Source: Parietichytrium sp. I65-24A (lineage: Eukaryota; Sar; Bigyra; Thraustochytrida; Thraustochytriidae). Taken from it: a stretch of DNA of 64,000 bases. Shown here piece after piece: positions 50,572 through 61,021 of the stretch. A program made the translations under genes and the position numbers. The notes below the pieces were generated by a model, which was not told the origin of the DNA, searched no databases, and saw nothing but the letters and a program-made list of their open reading frames with translations. The stretch's first letter is position 1. Each line of letters opens with the position of its first letter. The stretch is taken from assembly GCA_012862575.1 (NCBI GenBank), contig BLSF01000016.1, positions 124,001 to 188,000 on the forward strand. Reading direction: 5' to 3'.

Positions 50572-51013
50572 TTAGTTCTTCGACAAGCGATTCAGAGCAT
50601 TCTGAATCTGCAATTTTTCTGCCTGCGCTTTCGTCTTTCTCTTCTTTGCTTTCGAGTCATTTTCAATCTTCAGCTGTACCTTGCCCTTTTCATCAAGGTC
50701 ACGGAGTCTCAGGGAGCCTTCATTTTTTATGGCTTTGGCAGCGACCAACCGCTCAATGTTCTTATTGATTACCTTCGTGGCCTGGACGTCACGCTTGAAC
50801 TTTTTCTGCTTTACAGGAGCTAAGACAAAAGGGTGGAGCGGTTAGACATTTTCTTGTTCGCCAAACTCTTTAAACAAACCAAACCAAAACAAACCAAAAC
50901 AACTTACCCCCCTTCCGTTTCTTGTTTTTCTCCACAGAAATTGCCTTCCGAACGGCTTTCCGTCGGGTCGGCGCAGCAGAGGCCGACTTGCTGCTGCGAA
51001 GTTTGCCTTGCAT
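50572..51013 (-). CDS. DUF2462/UPF0390 small basic protein, two exons
   Basis: Exon 1 is 51013-50908 and exon 2 is 50819-50572, with an 88-bp intron (GTAAGT...CTTAG, phase 1); the product is 117 residues. The start MQGKLRSSKSAS, a Lys/Arg-rich middle with KNKKRKGAPVKQKKFKRD, and VINKNIERLVAAKAIKNEGSLRL match the DUF2462 family (animal C19orf53, fungal UPF0390), which begins MAQGK... and has a conserved NKxIExxxAAKA segment. The family is thought to be nucleolar or nuclear, function unproven. The C-terminal 45 residues are a charged helix beyond the usual end. Both exons lie antisense to spurious open stretches, so the gene is easy to miss. Confidence 0.87.
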
Positions 51014-52549
51014 CCTAACTCTGCAGTTTATACTCCCCGCTCAAAACAAACGGAAGAGAGCGGCTGAGAATAGGAGCCACCGGGATGCACGAGCCCAAGA
51101 GCGCTCGAAGTGCCCTTTCGGTTTGATTTGGTGCCGCTGGGACACTTTCTGCTCCACCACTCACTCGCACGTGCACTTCGCTCCACTGCACCAGCCTCCT
51201 CCCTCCCTCCGTCCCTCCGTCCCTCTTCCTCTTCCTCCAACGAGCTAGGCGCTTCACCAGATTCACCAGTCACCCAATACATCCCAATAAGCTTACACCC
51301 AATACACCCAATACATCCCAATACTATCGTTTGCGCTCTGCTTTTCTCCAGTGGCTCTGGGATGGCAGCACTGCTACCAGCAACTGCTAGATAACTTCCA
51401 TCTAGGCTAGCTAGAGTCTAGCTCAAAAAAGGCTAGGACTCGGTAGTACTCGATAGTAACCTTCTTATCAGCACACAGGTAGTGCGCTATAGTTTCTTCT
51501 GGCTGTGGGTGGGTATACTTCGGTGATTGGAGCGAGAACAGCTAAGAACAAATACTGTTCCTTTTTGGTGCACCTCAATTACCATACCGGTATCGGTACC
51601 AATGTCTACGCTAGCACCCAGAATAAGCTTTCAAACCCTCTCTTGCTCCATCCCATCGTCTTTCGCTTTTCCACAAGCTCTGCAGACAAATCTAACATTG
51701 TCAGTCATACTGGATCCCCACGGCGCGATTTGCGCAGGCGCTTCCCGAGCAAGTCTATCAGAAGAGCTTTGCATCCAAAGCCTTCCCTCGGTATCATTCC
51801 AATCTCCTTTCACCTGGACCACCACATAGTGCAACGGATAGGACATGGACTAAGCCCTGGCTGGGGCTAGTGCGGGCGGCTGCTCAGGCGCCGGCGGCGA
51901 GTGGGAGTCCAACGGATAGATGGAAGGATGTGGAGATAGTGTTTACAGTCAAACCAACTTATTCTGAGCAAAACGTCGACTCTACTTTTGCTCGACACCT
52001 TGCCGGTAGGGGGACAAAGCCTTTACTATTCCTTCCTCTGGCTCCAGCACTGGCAGAACAGTCCTGTACGCGCAGCGAATACACCAAAAGCCACAGATAC
52101 GAAGAGCTGTGCAGAACTCATAGTGAGGATGATACTCAAGAGCCTTTTAAATGCCTGCACCTCATTGATTTGAGGAAAAAGCGAAGGAAGCCGGACTCAC
52201 ACAAACCCTTTGTAACGGCGACGAAAGAGAGTCTCCTAAAATGCGAGGCACTCACAGTCGCTACTGTTTCGTTCTTCTCGCAACATCTTCACTGTTACGT
52301 AACCTGACGGTCTGACTGGTCTGACTAGCCAGCAAATTGGATAGACCTGCATGCTCTACATGCTCTGCTATTATCCCGGTATGGCCGTGGCTTGCAAAAT
52401 GTACGACGAATGAATAGGTCGGTTTGGCATGGTTTGGCCACATTCATTGGAGTTGGCAATAACGCGCAAGCGCAACTTCCAACTTCCGAGCAGGCTCGGA
52501 GGATTGGCAGAGCCTTTCTGGACAGCGCCAGCGAGGGCCGCGCGTCGGG
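51014..52549. other. Divergent spacer between DUF2462 and large membrane-protein genes
   Basis: A CCCAATACA repeat lies at 51271-51324 and pyrimidine runs at 51208-51240. Open stretches at 51631-51846 (minus, 71 residues with an ATG and a CRACG motif) and 51870-52307 (plus, no ATG) are not recognisable, and I do not call them genes. Confidence 0.5.
51271..51324. repeat. CCCAATACA-type imperfect repeat
   Basis: Five copies of CCCAATA followed by CAC, CATC or AGC linkers. Confidence 0.85.
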
Positions 52550-55198
52550 ATGGCGGGAACGAGCTCAATGCTTCGCGTGGTGGCGTTGGCCGGAACGTCG
52601 TTACTAATACTTTGCTTGTACATAGCATGCTGCACAGCGCTTCCACACGCGCGAGGGCCAGAGGTTTACCAGTTCCTTCTCGCGTCCGAGTTGCCAAGCG
52701 TGAAGATCGCTCTCGTGGTGGGCCTCGCTACGGAGGCATTGGTGTACTATTTTTTCGAACTTGGCGCTAGAAGCGCTCCAAGTTCGACAAAAGTTTTCTT
52801 TCGTGGGGTTTTTGTTTTGACGCTGGTGCTGCTTTTGTTGCTTTATACCAATGAATATGCTTTCATACCCATGTTGCTGCTTCTCGCGGCTGCTCCCATC
52901 CTCTCCTATGCAGTCGCTCACTTCATTTCTCACACTATCCCGCGAGATGAAAGTGTTGCCAAAAAATATGCTCTCTCGATGTTCATCATGGGGGCTCTGT
53001 CCTTGACAGGTTGGACTCTCTGGGTGTTTTCGTTCGGAAGCAGAAAGATAAATTGCGAGCAGCCATACCGCTGGAATGATAACACAGCAGACTATCTGTA
53101 TTCTCGAACGGGATGCGATCTGGTCGTCTCTGTATCAAGCACGCAAAGCGATGGGTCCGTGATATCTAATTCTAGCACATGTTTCCGAACGTCAACGAGC
53201 AAGTGTGTCTTCTACAAAGACAACGACGAGGATGCTGGCCTGGTAGAGCACATTTTCTGGCTTGCAAACGAAACGCTTACAATCGATGATCAGTGCAACC
53301 TTCGAGGCGTTCAACTTCTTGAGCAGGTCGTGCCTCTCTATGTTGATAAGGAGAACATTATTGCACAGAAAACTCCAGACGCGGTTTCATTAGTTGTGCG
53401 GGCGAGCGGGAACGTGACGGTTACATTTACCGTGGAGTACAAAGGCTGCCTCGCAGCTTTTATGATGTGGGTGTCGCCTTTTGTCGCGGGATCGGTATAT
53501 ATTCTCATCGGCTTCATGCAGTCATTCGTGGCTTCCAAAGAAATAGCCGCTTCAATGGGAGCACCAACCTTTTCAGAAGACCTAGATGAATTTGTTGGTG
53601 GCGGGCAAGAGGACAGCTCCAAAGCGGTAGTCTCGGCTGCGGGAACCTCGAATGGTCAGATACGGCGCTGGCAGAAGTTCTCGAAGATTGTACTGTTTCT
53701 GGTTTTTGCGATGTGGACCAGCGCTTCTATCGGCGGGGCAGATATGCAGTTATCGAGAGTGATCGTCATATTCTCTGCAGTGTTGTTCTTCGTACTTGTG
53801 TGGATGTTTACGGCGGTTTATGGATGGACTTCTTTTAACCGCTTACTCTTTGCTTCTTCTCTCGCCAAGAGAGCTTCTTATTATGCCGGAAACAATTGGA
53901 TCAAAGCGTTTGTCCTTTTAATTTCCGCGCCCGTCATGATCCTTATCTATATACTTGCTTCGGCAAAACGGAGACTGAGGGGCTCCCATGAGCTGGACTT
54001 TATTGCGATTCGCGTAGGTCAAGAGCGGATGAGCAACATTTATGCCTGGAAGTGGACCGACATCTTTACTAAAATTCTGATCCTCGGCTGTGTTTACATG
54101 GCGATCAGTGTGGCTATCTCAAAGCTCAGCTCAGTATTAATGAGCATCGCCAAAGACGAGATTGCAGCGATGGGTCTGTCCATCGGGCAAGTTACGGGCT
54201 TATTTTTCGCCCTTGGAGTGGTCGTGTTCTTAAACCCTCTCACCCCTGGCGTCCCTGTGTACGTGTCTGGGGGGATTTTGCTGGTGGGATCAACCTCGGA
54301 AACGTTTGGCTTTTGGGGTGCAAACCTGTATTGCGTGTTTATCTGTACGATTTTGAAGTTCATGGCCATCGCAATTCAGCAAAAGTGCTTTGGTGAGCTT
54401 TTAGGCAAGTACATATGGGTGCGCAAATTAATCGGGGTCAACTCTCGAACTTGCAAATCTATACGAGTCATACTACAGCGTCCTGGTTTGTCTTGGAGCA
54501 AAGTATTGATCCTTTGCGGAGGACCAGATTGGCCAACATCTGTGACCACCGGAATTCTTAAACTCAGTCTTTTTCAAATGCTCTTGGGAAGTGCCCCAAT
54601 AGTGGTGCTCATCACCCCTTGCGTTTTGAGTGGCTCTCTATTGCTCCGAGCAGGTGAAAGCTCTCTGTGGAGTAGCTTGAGCGTTCTCGCCATTGGTTTC
54701 GCAGTTGTTGTGCAGACCGGGGCTATGGTTGCTGCGATTAACGCAATATCTGTTACTGCCAGGGAGAACGAAGCCGAAATTTTGGCCATTCCGAACGATC
54801 AAGAGTTACTTGCCCACGATCAAAAAATTTTCAAGCGCCTGCAAGCTTCGGAGTCCGTTCGGGAGTGGCACCGTGACAGCTTCCCTGTATTGATCAAGGC
54901 CTGCATATTAGCAGCCGTCGGCTTGATGCAAGCTTCGTTTGCGATGGGCGTGTATCTGTCAAACAGCTGCTTTCGTACATTTTCAGTCTCAGATAGCTTC
55001 ACGGAAGTACTTGGTGGTGACATTTGGAACATTCTCATTTTCCCCGGTGGATATGTATGCATGGGAATGTTCGGCGGATCCTTGATTTTGTGGGGCTGTG
55101 CCGAGGTATTTTTCAGGCATGAAACTTCAAAGGCGCTCCAAACCAAAGTCTTTCCTCAAATGGATGTCAAGAGCATGCCAGTTGCGTCCGTGAAATGA
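52550..55198 (+). CDS. Large polytopic membrane protein with VTT-like PGVPVY segment
   Basis: 882 residues in one exon with roughly 12-14 hydrophobic segments. A luminal or extracellular loop of about 150 residues (150-300) is cysteine-rich with possible N-glycosylation sites (NSS, NET, NVT). The central region VVFLNPLTPGVPVYVSGGILLVGS resembles the re-entrant loop of VTT/DedA (SNARE-associated) proteins, followed by KFMAIAIQQKCFGELLGKYIWVRKLIGVN and GGPDWPTSVTTGILKLSLFQMLLGS, which look strongly constrained. The family is not identified with certainty. If VTT-like, a lipid-scramblase or transport role would be possible, but this is inference. The C-terminus carries more hydrophobic segments and a short cytosolic tail. 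Confidence 0.8.
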   Translation: MAGTSSMLRVVALAGTSLLILCLYIACCTALPHARGPEVYQFLLASELPSVKIALVVGLATEALVYYFFELGARSAPSSTKVFFRGVFVLTLVLLLLLYTNEYAFIPMLLLLAAAPILSYAVAHFISHTIPRDESVAKKYALSMFIMGALSLTGWTLWVFSFGSRKINCEQPYRWNDNTADYLYSRTGCDLVVSVSSTQSDGSVISNSSTCFRTSTSKCVFYKDNDEDAGLVEHIFWLANETLTIDDQCNLRGVQLLEQVVPLYVDKENIIAQKTPDAVSLVVRASGNVTVTFTVEYKGCLAAFMMWVSPFVAGSVYILIGFMQSFVASKEIAASMGAPTFSEDLDEFVGGGQEDSSKAVVSAAGTSNGQIRRWQKFSKIVLFLVFAMWTSASIGGADMQLSRVIVIFSAVLFFVLVWMFTAVYGWTSFNRLLFASSLAKRASYYAGNNWIKAFVLLISAPVMILIYILASAKRRLRGSHELDFIAIRVGQERMSNIYAWKWTDIFTKILILGCVYMAISVAISKLSSVLMSIAKDEIAAMGLSIGQVTGLFFALGVVVFLNPLTPGVPVYVSGGILLVGSTSETFGFWGANLYCVFICTILKFMAIAIQQKCFGELLGKYIWVRKLIGVNSRTCKSIRVILQRPGLSWSKVLILCGGPDWPTSVTTGILKLSLFQMLLGSAPIVVLITPCVLSGSLLLRAGESSLWSSLSVLAIGFAVVVQTGAMVAAINAISVTARENEAEILAIPNDQELLAHDQKIFKRLQASESVREWHRDSFPVLIKACILAAVGLMQASFAMGVYLSNSCFRTFSVSDSFTEVLGGDIWNILIFPGGYVCMGMFGGSLILWGCAEVFFRHETSKALQTKVFPQMDVKSMPVASVK

Positions 55199-56072
55199 AC
55201 CTTGCATCCTCTGAAGTACTGCAACTGTGATTGATTAACAAAATAGCATAATATTTTCAACTCTTGCCTTCCGAGTATCTTTAATTCACGATCGTTTGCT
55301 CTTTGCATGTTCCCGAAATCAGACGGCCAAGTTTCTCCGAGTCAGACGGCAAAAGACAGCAAAAGACAGTGTTGTGCTCTGTAAGCATCTGTAAATATTG
55401 GTAAGCCATGAACAAAGCGAATTTTGAAAAACAAGTTGTGCTTACGAATGGCCCAGATTCAGTAGTAGTGATGTGGGATGGGCATGGATGGGCTACCTTT
55501 GGCTAAAATCCCTTCTGTATCGATAATTGCCTGCCTATCTATTTACTCATATCTGATCTTCCTCATCCGCAGACTCTGAGACGGAGGGCGTAGTGGGCGC
55601 AGTGCAGTGGGCAGAACGAGAGCACTAGCGGCGTTCTCTCTTTCCAGAGGCACTCAGTCTCAGTCTCAGTCTCAGCCCCACACCAAAGAGAGGGAAGGAC
55701 AGGGGAAGAGGCAGAGCGAGCGAGAGAGCTAGAGAGCTAGAGAGAGAGAGAGAGAAAGAGAGACGTACGCACACAGAGGCACCAAATCCCTATTTCTCAG
55801 TCCAGCGCGCGTCAGCGTAGGAAGGCCACGAATCAGTGGTTTAGAGCCTACGCAGTCAGCGGACAAGCTATCCCTCCGTGCCTCGTGACGCGCGCCCGTG
55901 TGAGGTCGGCCTGGCTGGGTTGACACCGGCGTAATTTCGGTGTACTCAACCGGTCTGCCTAGTTTTGCGCAGCAGAATCTGATTATTGGCAGGCGAGCGG
56001 TAGCGACGGCCAGCAGTAGAAAGCCAAACCGTGTGGGAAAAGACAAGTCGGCACCTACATTTGGCCTCCACG
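55199..56072. other. Spacer upstream of SF3B3
   Basis: No supported gene. CAGTCT words at 55656-55674 and a purine GA repeat at 55720-55763 lie upstream of SF3B3. Confidence 0.6.
55720..55763. repeat. GA-rich purine repeat
   Basis: GAGAGAGCTA units followed by an uninterrupted GA dinucleotide run, 310 bp upstream of the SF3B3 ATG. Confidence 0.9.
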
Positions 56073-59000
56073 ATGCAACTCTTTAGTACTAGTCTGTCCC
56101 GCGGCCAGGCTGTGGTTGACGCAGTGTACGGGAACTTTTCTGGCCTTCCAAAAGCGCACGAAGTCGTTCTTAACCATGGCACCTGGCTGGAGCTCCTCAG
56201 AATTGACTCCCAGGGAGATATTCAGAGTGTAGGTATGAGCGAAGCTTTTGCAGTTGTGCGTTCGATTGCGCCTCTACGCACAGGAGGCTCTCAGCAAGAC
56301 TTTCTAGTTGTGGGCTCTGACGCTGGCAAATTTGCAATTTTGGAATTCTCCTCTGCGCAGAGCAAATTTCAGCGAGTGCGAAGTGAAACCTTTGGAAAGA
56401 GTGGAGTAAGGCGAATCGTTCCAGGCCAATATATCGCAGCAGACCCTTCTGGACGTTGTGTGATGGTCGCAGCTGTTGAAAGACAAAAGTTTGTCTTTAA
56501 CGTGGCCAGAGACCCACAAAGCCAAGTGGTAGTTGCTTCGCCGCTGGAAGCTCATAAAGCAGGCACCCTCGTCTTTGATCTCAAAGCACTAAACACAGGG
56601 CTAGAGAGTCCAGCCTTTGCAGCGATCGAGCTCGAGTACAACAACCCGGAAGCGAGGCGTTCTGTTGTTGTGTACGAGGTCGAGGAAGGGCTGAACCAGG
56701 TTGTCCGAAAATCTGTGCAGCCGACTTTGCACTCCGCAAATCGCATTATTCCAGTACCCGGAGGGGAGATCGGTCCTGGGGGATTTTTTGTGTGCGGTGA
56801 AGGAGCCATTGAATACCAGACGCCCGGGCAAGACGTTGCAAAGACCCCTGTTCTCCAAGCTTCGTTTCCAATGCGGACGGGGGGCACTGACAGAAAAGCG
56901 TTGATCAGTGCAGTTGCTCTTAATCAGCGGAAAAGTAAGACGGACACACTTCTATACTTCATCCTTCAGACGGAGGACGGGGATCTTCTGAAGCTTGACA
57001 TAGAGTTTGATAAGGAAAGCCTCAACCTGAGCGGTTTTTCTGTGAGCTACCTGGAGACTTGCCCGGTTGCGAAAAGCCTTTGCTTCACGAGAAAGAATCT
57101 TTTATTTATGGCTAGCGAGTCCGGAGAGCACCGCTCCTACCAGATCAAGGACCTGCCCGAGACTCTCCTGACCGTCAAAGCGCTTCATTTGGCAACGGAA
57201 TCGCAAGGCCCTCCTTCTCCGGTGATATTTGCTCCACGTGTTGGTGTGAATCTAACCTTGTGCGGAACTCTACCTTCGCTCTCGCCAGCACTCTCCCTTG
57301 CCGTTTCTGAGTTTTATGGCGAGGAACGGAGCCAAATCGTCACAGCTTGCGGGCGAGGGTCGCGGTCGACACTGCAAGTTCTTCGACATGGCATTGAAAT
57401 CGCTGAAGTTGCTGTCACTGACCTCGGGGGAAAGCCAAGCGCAGTGTGGACAGTAAAGGCCCACGAGAGTGATATGCACCAGTATATTGTTGTGTCGTTT
57501 CCGAACGTGACGATGGTTCTTTCTGTCGGTGAGCATTCGGTGGAGCAGGCAACAGACTCAGGAATTCGCACGGACGTCCAAACCCTTGGAATTCGCCGCT
57601 TGGCGGATGGCACCATCGTGCAAGTTTTCCCAAGAGGATTGCATCGAACGGGGAACGGTGGGAATTGGGACACACCTTCGGGGAAGCGAGTTGAATGTGC
57701 GACAATGAATGACAGGCAGATTTTACTCGGTCTGGAAGGCGGTCAGGTGGTGTACTTTGAGCTTGACGAATCCAACTCCCTACAGCAGCAGTCTATGGAT
57801 TTTGGCGCGGATATCCGCTGCTTAGGCCTTGGTGAGCTTCCAAAGGGTCGAAAGCGATGCCCTTTCTTTGCCCTTGGCCCGTATAGCACGTCTTTGAAAC
57901 TGTTTTCCCTGGATCCTGCCAAGATGTTTGAGAGCTTGACCACCCAGGTTCTTCCAGACCAGGCAGATTCTCTCTTGATTATCGAGATGCCAAAGAGGGG
58001 CGGCGGCTCACAGCTTCAACTCTGCGCAGGTCTCCGGAACGGCGTGTTGGTGCGTTCTATGCTTGACAGACTCACGGGTAGTATAAACGATACCAGGACA
58101 ACGTTCATGGGGACACAGCCCGTCCGCTGTGTGCAAGTGGAAGTTCTCGCAGATCCTGCCGAGTGGGGCAGAAACCCCGAAAGCTCCCGACACCAAAATG
58201 CTCTCCTTGTGCTCTCTTCAACTCCGTGGATTTCGTACAATTTTCAAGGAATAGCGCGCCTCGTACCGCTTTCTTGCCAGACGCTGTCTTCTGGCTCGAA
58301 TTTTTTGAGTTCGATCTGTGATGGCATTGTGGCCATCTCTGATCGCACATTGAGAATATTTGAGCTTGAGAATCTTGGCCAGACTTTCAACTCTAAAGTG
58401 TTCAAACTGGATTTCACTCCCCGAAAAATGCTCGTCCAAGACTCTAGCAAAATGGTGGTTCTCATCGAAGGCGATCATAACACATACGCGGAGGAGGAGC
58501 AAGCAATTGCTTGGGGTAAAGCAAAACATCTGCATGACGAGCAGAACCCTGACCTCGCGGCGAAAATGAACTCAGCGCAAGATGATGAGGATGACGATAG
58601 TCCCAAGTTGGAGTTGTGTGAGGTAGGGCTTCCCAAGTGTGGCGCCGGCGACGACGGGCTCTGGGCTTCCCAGATTCGGCTTTTTGACCCTGCGACGGGT
58701 AAAACCGTGAAGCGAGTGCCTTTTGAGAGGAACGAGCTGGGCATCTCTGCTTGCTTTTGTCGGCTGGGTGCTGAGCAAGAGGAGCACCTGGTCGTCGGTT
58801 GCGTCACCGGTCTTCGCCTCCATCCTCAGGATTTCGACTCGGCCTGTATAAAGGTATTTCAGGTGAGCGCGAATAGGCTGAAACTGGTGTACACTACTCC
58901 ACTGGACCGCACTGGACTTCCTCGAGCATGCTGCGGAATACAGGGCATGGTTGCAATCGGAGTCGGAAACGCGATACGGATTTTCTCTATGGGGCAGTCG

Positions 59001-59726
59001 AAGCTCTTACTCAAGGCTGAGTCAAAATCGATGCCTACCAGTGTTTCTTTTTTGCAAGCCAATGGGAATCGTCTATACGCCGGGGACGCGCATGAGTCTG
59101 TGCACATTCTCAAATTCTCTGCATCGACTCTTACCCTCGCCCCTTTCGCAGATGACAGCGTTCCGCGCCTCTGTGTTGCTGGCGAGGTTCTTGATTACGA
59201 TACCATCGCTGCGTCAGACAAGTTTGGGAACGTGTTCGTCCTTCGACTACCTTCCGACGTTGGGGATGCTGACGTGGAAAATGTGAGCGGGGATCGCATG
59301 TTGTGGGATCAAGCCAAGAGTTCTGGAGCCCCGAACAAACTGGACCTTCTTTGTCACTACTTTACAGGCGAGATGATAACTGGTCTCCAAAAGGCGACCC
59401 TGGTGGCTGGTAAAGCTGAAGCTCTTGTGTATTGCACCGTGATGGGTTCAGTCGGTGCTCTTGTCCCGTTCGGTTCGAAGTCGGACCATGAATTTTTTTC
59501 CATGCTTGAATTGTTGATGCGGTCAAAGGTGTCTGATTTGGTTGGACGAGAGCATCTCGCCTTTCGCGGGTACTTTAGTCCAGTGAAAAGCGTGATCGAT
59601 GGAGACTTGTGCCAGCTTTTTGATACACTCGCCCTCTCAGTTCAGCAGGATATTGCAAATGAGCTTGATCGCACCCCAGCTGATATCTCGAAGAAAATAT
59701 CGGATTTTCGATCTTGCTTATTATGA
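56073..59726 (+). CDS. SF3B3: SF3B3/Rse1 homologue (U2 snRNP SF3b subunit 3)
   Basis: The ATG at 56073 starts MQLFSTSLSRGQAVVDAVYG; the longer open frame upstream has only a GTG. The product is 1217 residues, the same length as human SF3B3. Identity with the SF3B3 pattern runs end to end: VRRIVPGQYIAADPSGRCVM, VASPLEAHKAGTLVFD, CGRGSRSTLQVLRHGIE, FTPRKMLVQ, LDYDTIAASDKFGNVFVLRLP, KSVIDGDLCQLFDTL, ELDRTPADISKKI. The three beta-propellers of the DDB1/CPSF-A/SF3B3 fold are implied; the match is far closer to SF3B3 than DDB1. It is a scaffold in the SF3b complex that helps branch-point recognition, consistent with the spliceosomal introns in this window. Intronless itself. Confidence 0.97.
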   Translation: MQLFSTSLSRGQAVVDAVYGNFSGLPKAHEVVLNHGTWLELLRIDSQGDIQSVGMSEAFAVVRSIAPLRTGGSQQDFLVVGSDAGKFAILEFSSAQSKFQRVRSETFGKSGVRRIVPGQYIAADPSGRCVMVAAVERQKFVFNVARDPQSQVVVASPLEAHKAGTLVFDLKALNTGLESPAFAAIELEYNNPEARRSVVVYEVEEGLNQVVRKSVQPTLHSANRIIPVPGGEIGPGGFFVCGEGAIEYQTPGQDVAKTPVLQASFPMRTGGTDRKALISAVALNQRKSKTDTLLYFILQTEDGDLLKLDIEFDKESLNLSGFSVSYLETCPVAKSLCFTRKNLLFMASESGEHRSYQIKDLPETLLTVKALHLATESQGPPSPVIFAPRVGVNLTLCGTLPSLSPALSLAVSEFYGEERSQIVTACGRGSRSTLQVLRHGIEIAEVAVTDLGGKPSAVWTVKAHESDMHQYIVVSFPNVTMVLSVGEHSVEQATDSGIRTDVQTLGIRRLADGTIVQVFPRGLHRTGNGGNWDTPSGKRVECATMNDRQILLGLEGGQVVYFELDESNSLQQQSMDFGADIRCLGLGELPKGRKRCPFFALGPYSTSLKLFSLDPAKMFESLTTQVLPDQADSLLIIEMPKRGGGSQLQLCAGLRNGVLVRSMLDRLTGSINDTRTTFMGTQPVRCVQVEVLADPAEWGRNPESSRHQNALLVLSSTPWISYNFQGIARLVPLSCQTLSSGSNFLSSICDGIVAISDRTLRIFELENLGQTFNSKVFKLDFTPRKMLVQDSSKMVVLIEGDHNTYAEEEQAIAWGKAKHLHDEQNPDLAAKMNSAQDDEDDDSPKLELCEVGLPKCGAGDDGLWASQIRLFDPATGKTVKRVPFERNELGISACFCRLGAEQEEHLVVGCVTGLRLHPQDFDSACIKVFQVSANRLKLVYTTPLDRTGLPRACCGIQGMVAIGVGNAIRIFSMGQSKLLLKAESKSMPTSVSFLQANGNRLYAGDAHESVHILKFSASTLTLAPFADDSVPRLCVAGEVLDYDTIAASDKFGNVFVLRLPSDVGDADVENVSGDRMLWDQAKSSGAPNKLDLLCHYFTGEMITGLQKATLVAGKAEALVYCTVMGSVGALVPFGSKSDHEFFSMLELLMRSKVSDLVGREHLAFRGYFSPVKSVIDGDLCQLFDTLALSVQQDIANELDRTPADISKKISDFRSCLL

Positions 59727-59884
59727 TATCTTTCTTCTTAGTTAAAGTCAAGCAAAAGAGAGGCACTGAGAAGGACGGTGGTTAAAACTAGGAAGAAAGA
59801 GAAGTAAAAACATACATTATACAACGCTCAAATTCGACGTCAAATATTTTCGATTCAAGTTGAGGATAGTCTTCACGATGAAAC

Positions 59885-61021
59885 CTAAGCCTGAGAGAGC
59901 GCCAATAAAATGGCACCACAGAGGACCAGCCAGCTTGATGTGGTTCTTCCCGAGGCCGACGTCGTTGGGGAAGGATAGCAAGAGGAGCTCACCCAAGGTG
60001 TGTAGCAGTCGATGCCAGTTTCTTCAGCTGGGCAAACCTCCTCTCCGATGCAATTTCCGTCAAGCTTCAATGTTTGCAAACCAACCAAATGTGAGATGTC
60101 GCCGATGGTCGTAAGCCTATTGTTTTGCGCCAACAGCGACTTGAATGCGGCGCCCTGGCTTGAGAAATCCAGTTTATCCACATAGTTGCTCAGTATGTTC
60201 ATTTCTACCAAGTCAGCATTCCCGGAGATGTCCAACGCCTTCAACTTGTTCGAAGCGCCATTGAGAACCTGCAGCTTGGCAAGTCCACTGATATCAATAC
60301 CTGTCAGCGAACCTTTGTAAAAGTTCAAATAAGACACCTCCGGGCTTGAAACGAGAAGCTCTGAGAGGTCTGTGTTCCCCTCAAGGTCAATTTCGCGCAG
60401 CACAAGCAAAGCGCTCAGGTCCAAAGAGGTGAGCAGATTATAGCTCAAGTCAAGCTTCTCCAACACCTTGAACGAGCTCAGCGTGACGGAAGTTATATCA
60501 TTTTCTGTAAGAGTGAGATTGATCATGTATTTGGCACTCGGGGTTGGGGGTAGCCTCTTCAACTTGTTGTTGCCTGCGTTCAAGTATTGCAGGTTTTTTG
60601 CTCCGGTGAAGTTCCATTCGCTCAGCTTGTTGCTCTCGATGTTGAGAAGAATGAGGGATGGGGCGCTGATGATTTGAATCTCCGTTAGCGAGTTGCGATT
60701 GACGTAGAAGGACCTGAGGTACTCGCAGTCTTCCACCACAGCCGACGTGAAGCCGTTCGTGCGAACATCAAGATAAGTGATGAGGCTGTTGTTCACCAAT
60801 TGAAGATCCCCAGACAAACCCATCCCAGCGCATGACACCTCCTCGCAACCCGAAGAAGGGTCCAGGAACCTCTCCAGATCTGCTTTGGCCGTTGATTTCG
60901 CGCACTCGCAGAGAGTTGGAAGCTCCGGCTCCGTTTCGTTTGTTGCATTCTGACCCTGCGTGCAGCAGGTCAGGGAAAGCACAAGCGCCACCAACAAGTT
61001 GCGCGCAATTATAGGACTCAT
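59885..61021 (-). CDS. GPI-anchored leucine-rich-repeat surface protein
   Basis: 378 residues. A signal peptide (1-23) is followed by a cysteine-containing cap (CECAKSTAK, CEEVSC), then about ten LRRs of 20-23 residues with the LxxLxLxxNxLxxL pattern (e.g. LEKLDLSYNLLTSLDLSAL, LQTLKLDGNCIGEEVCP) and a C-terminal cysteine cap. The last 22 residues are a Ser/Gly omega-like site followed by a hydrophobic tail (SSWLVLCGAILLALSQA) with no charged end, as in GPI-anchor signals. Several N-glycosylation sequons are present. Probably exposed at the cell surface. Ligand unknown. Confidence 0.85.
   Translation of the reverse strand: MSPIIARNLLVALVLSLTCCTQGQNATNETEPELPTLCECAKSTAKADLERFLDPSSGCEEVSCAGMGLSGDLQLVNNSLITYLDVRTNGFTSAVVEDCEYLRSFYVNRNSLTEIQIISAPSLILLNIESNKLSEWNFTGAKNLQYLNAGNNKLKRLPPTPSAKYMINLTLTENDITSVTLSSFKVLEKLDLSYNLLTSLDLSALLVLREIDLEGNTDLSELLVSSPEVSYLNFYKGSLTGIDISGLAKLQVLNGASNKLKALDISGNADLVEMNILSNYVDKLDFSSQGAAFKSLLAQNNRLTTIGDISHLVGLQTLKLDGNCIGEEVCPAEETGIDCYTPWVSSSCYPSPTTSASGRTTSSWLVLCGAILLALSQA

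Noticed and set aside
51631-52307. 71-residue minus frame with CRACG and 145-residue plus frame
   Set aside because: No recognisable domain, weak coding character, and the plus frame lacks an ATG.
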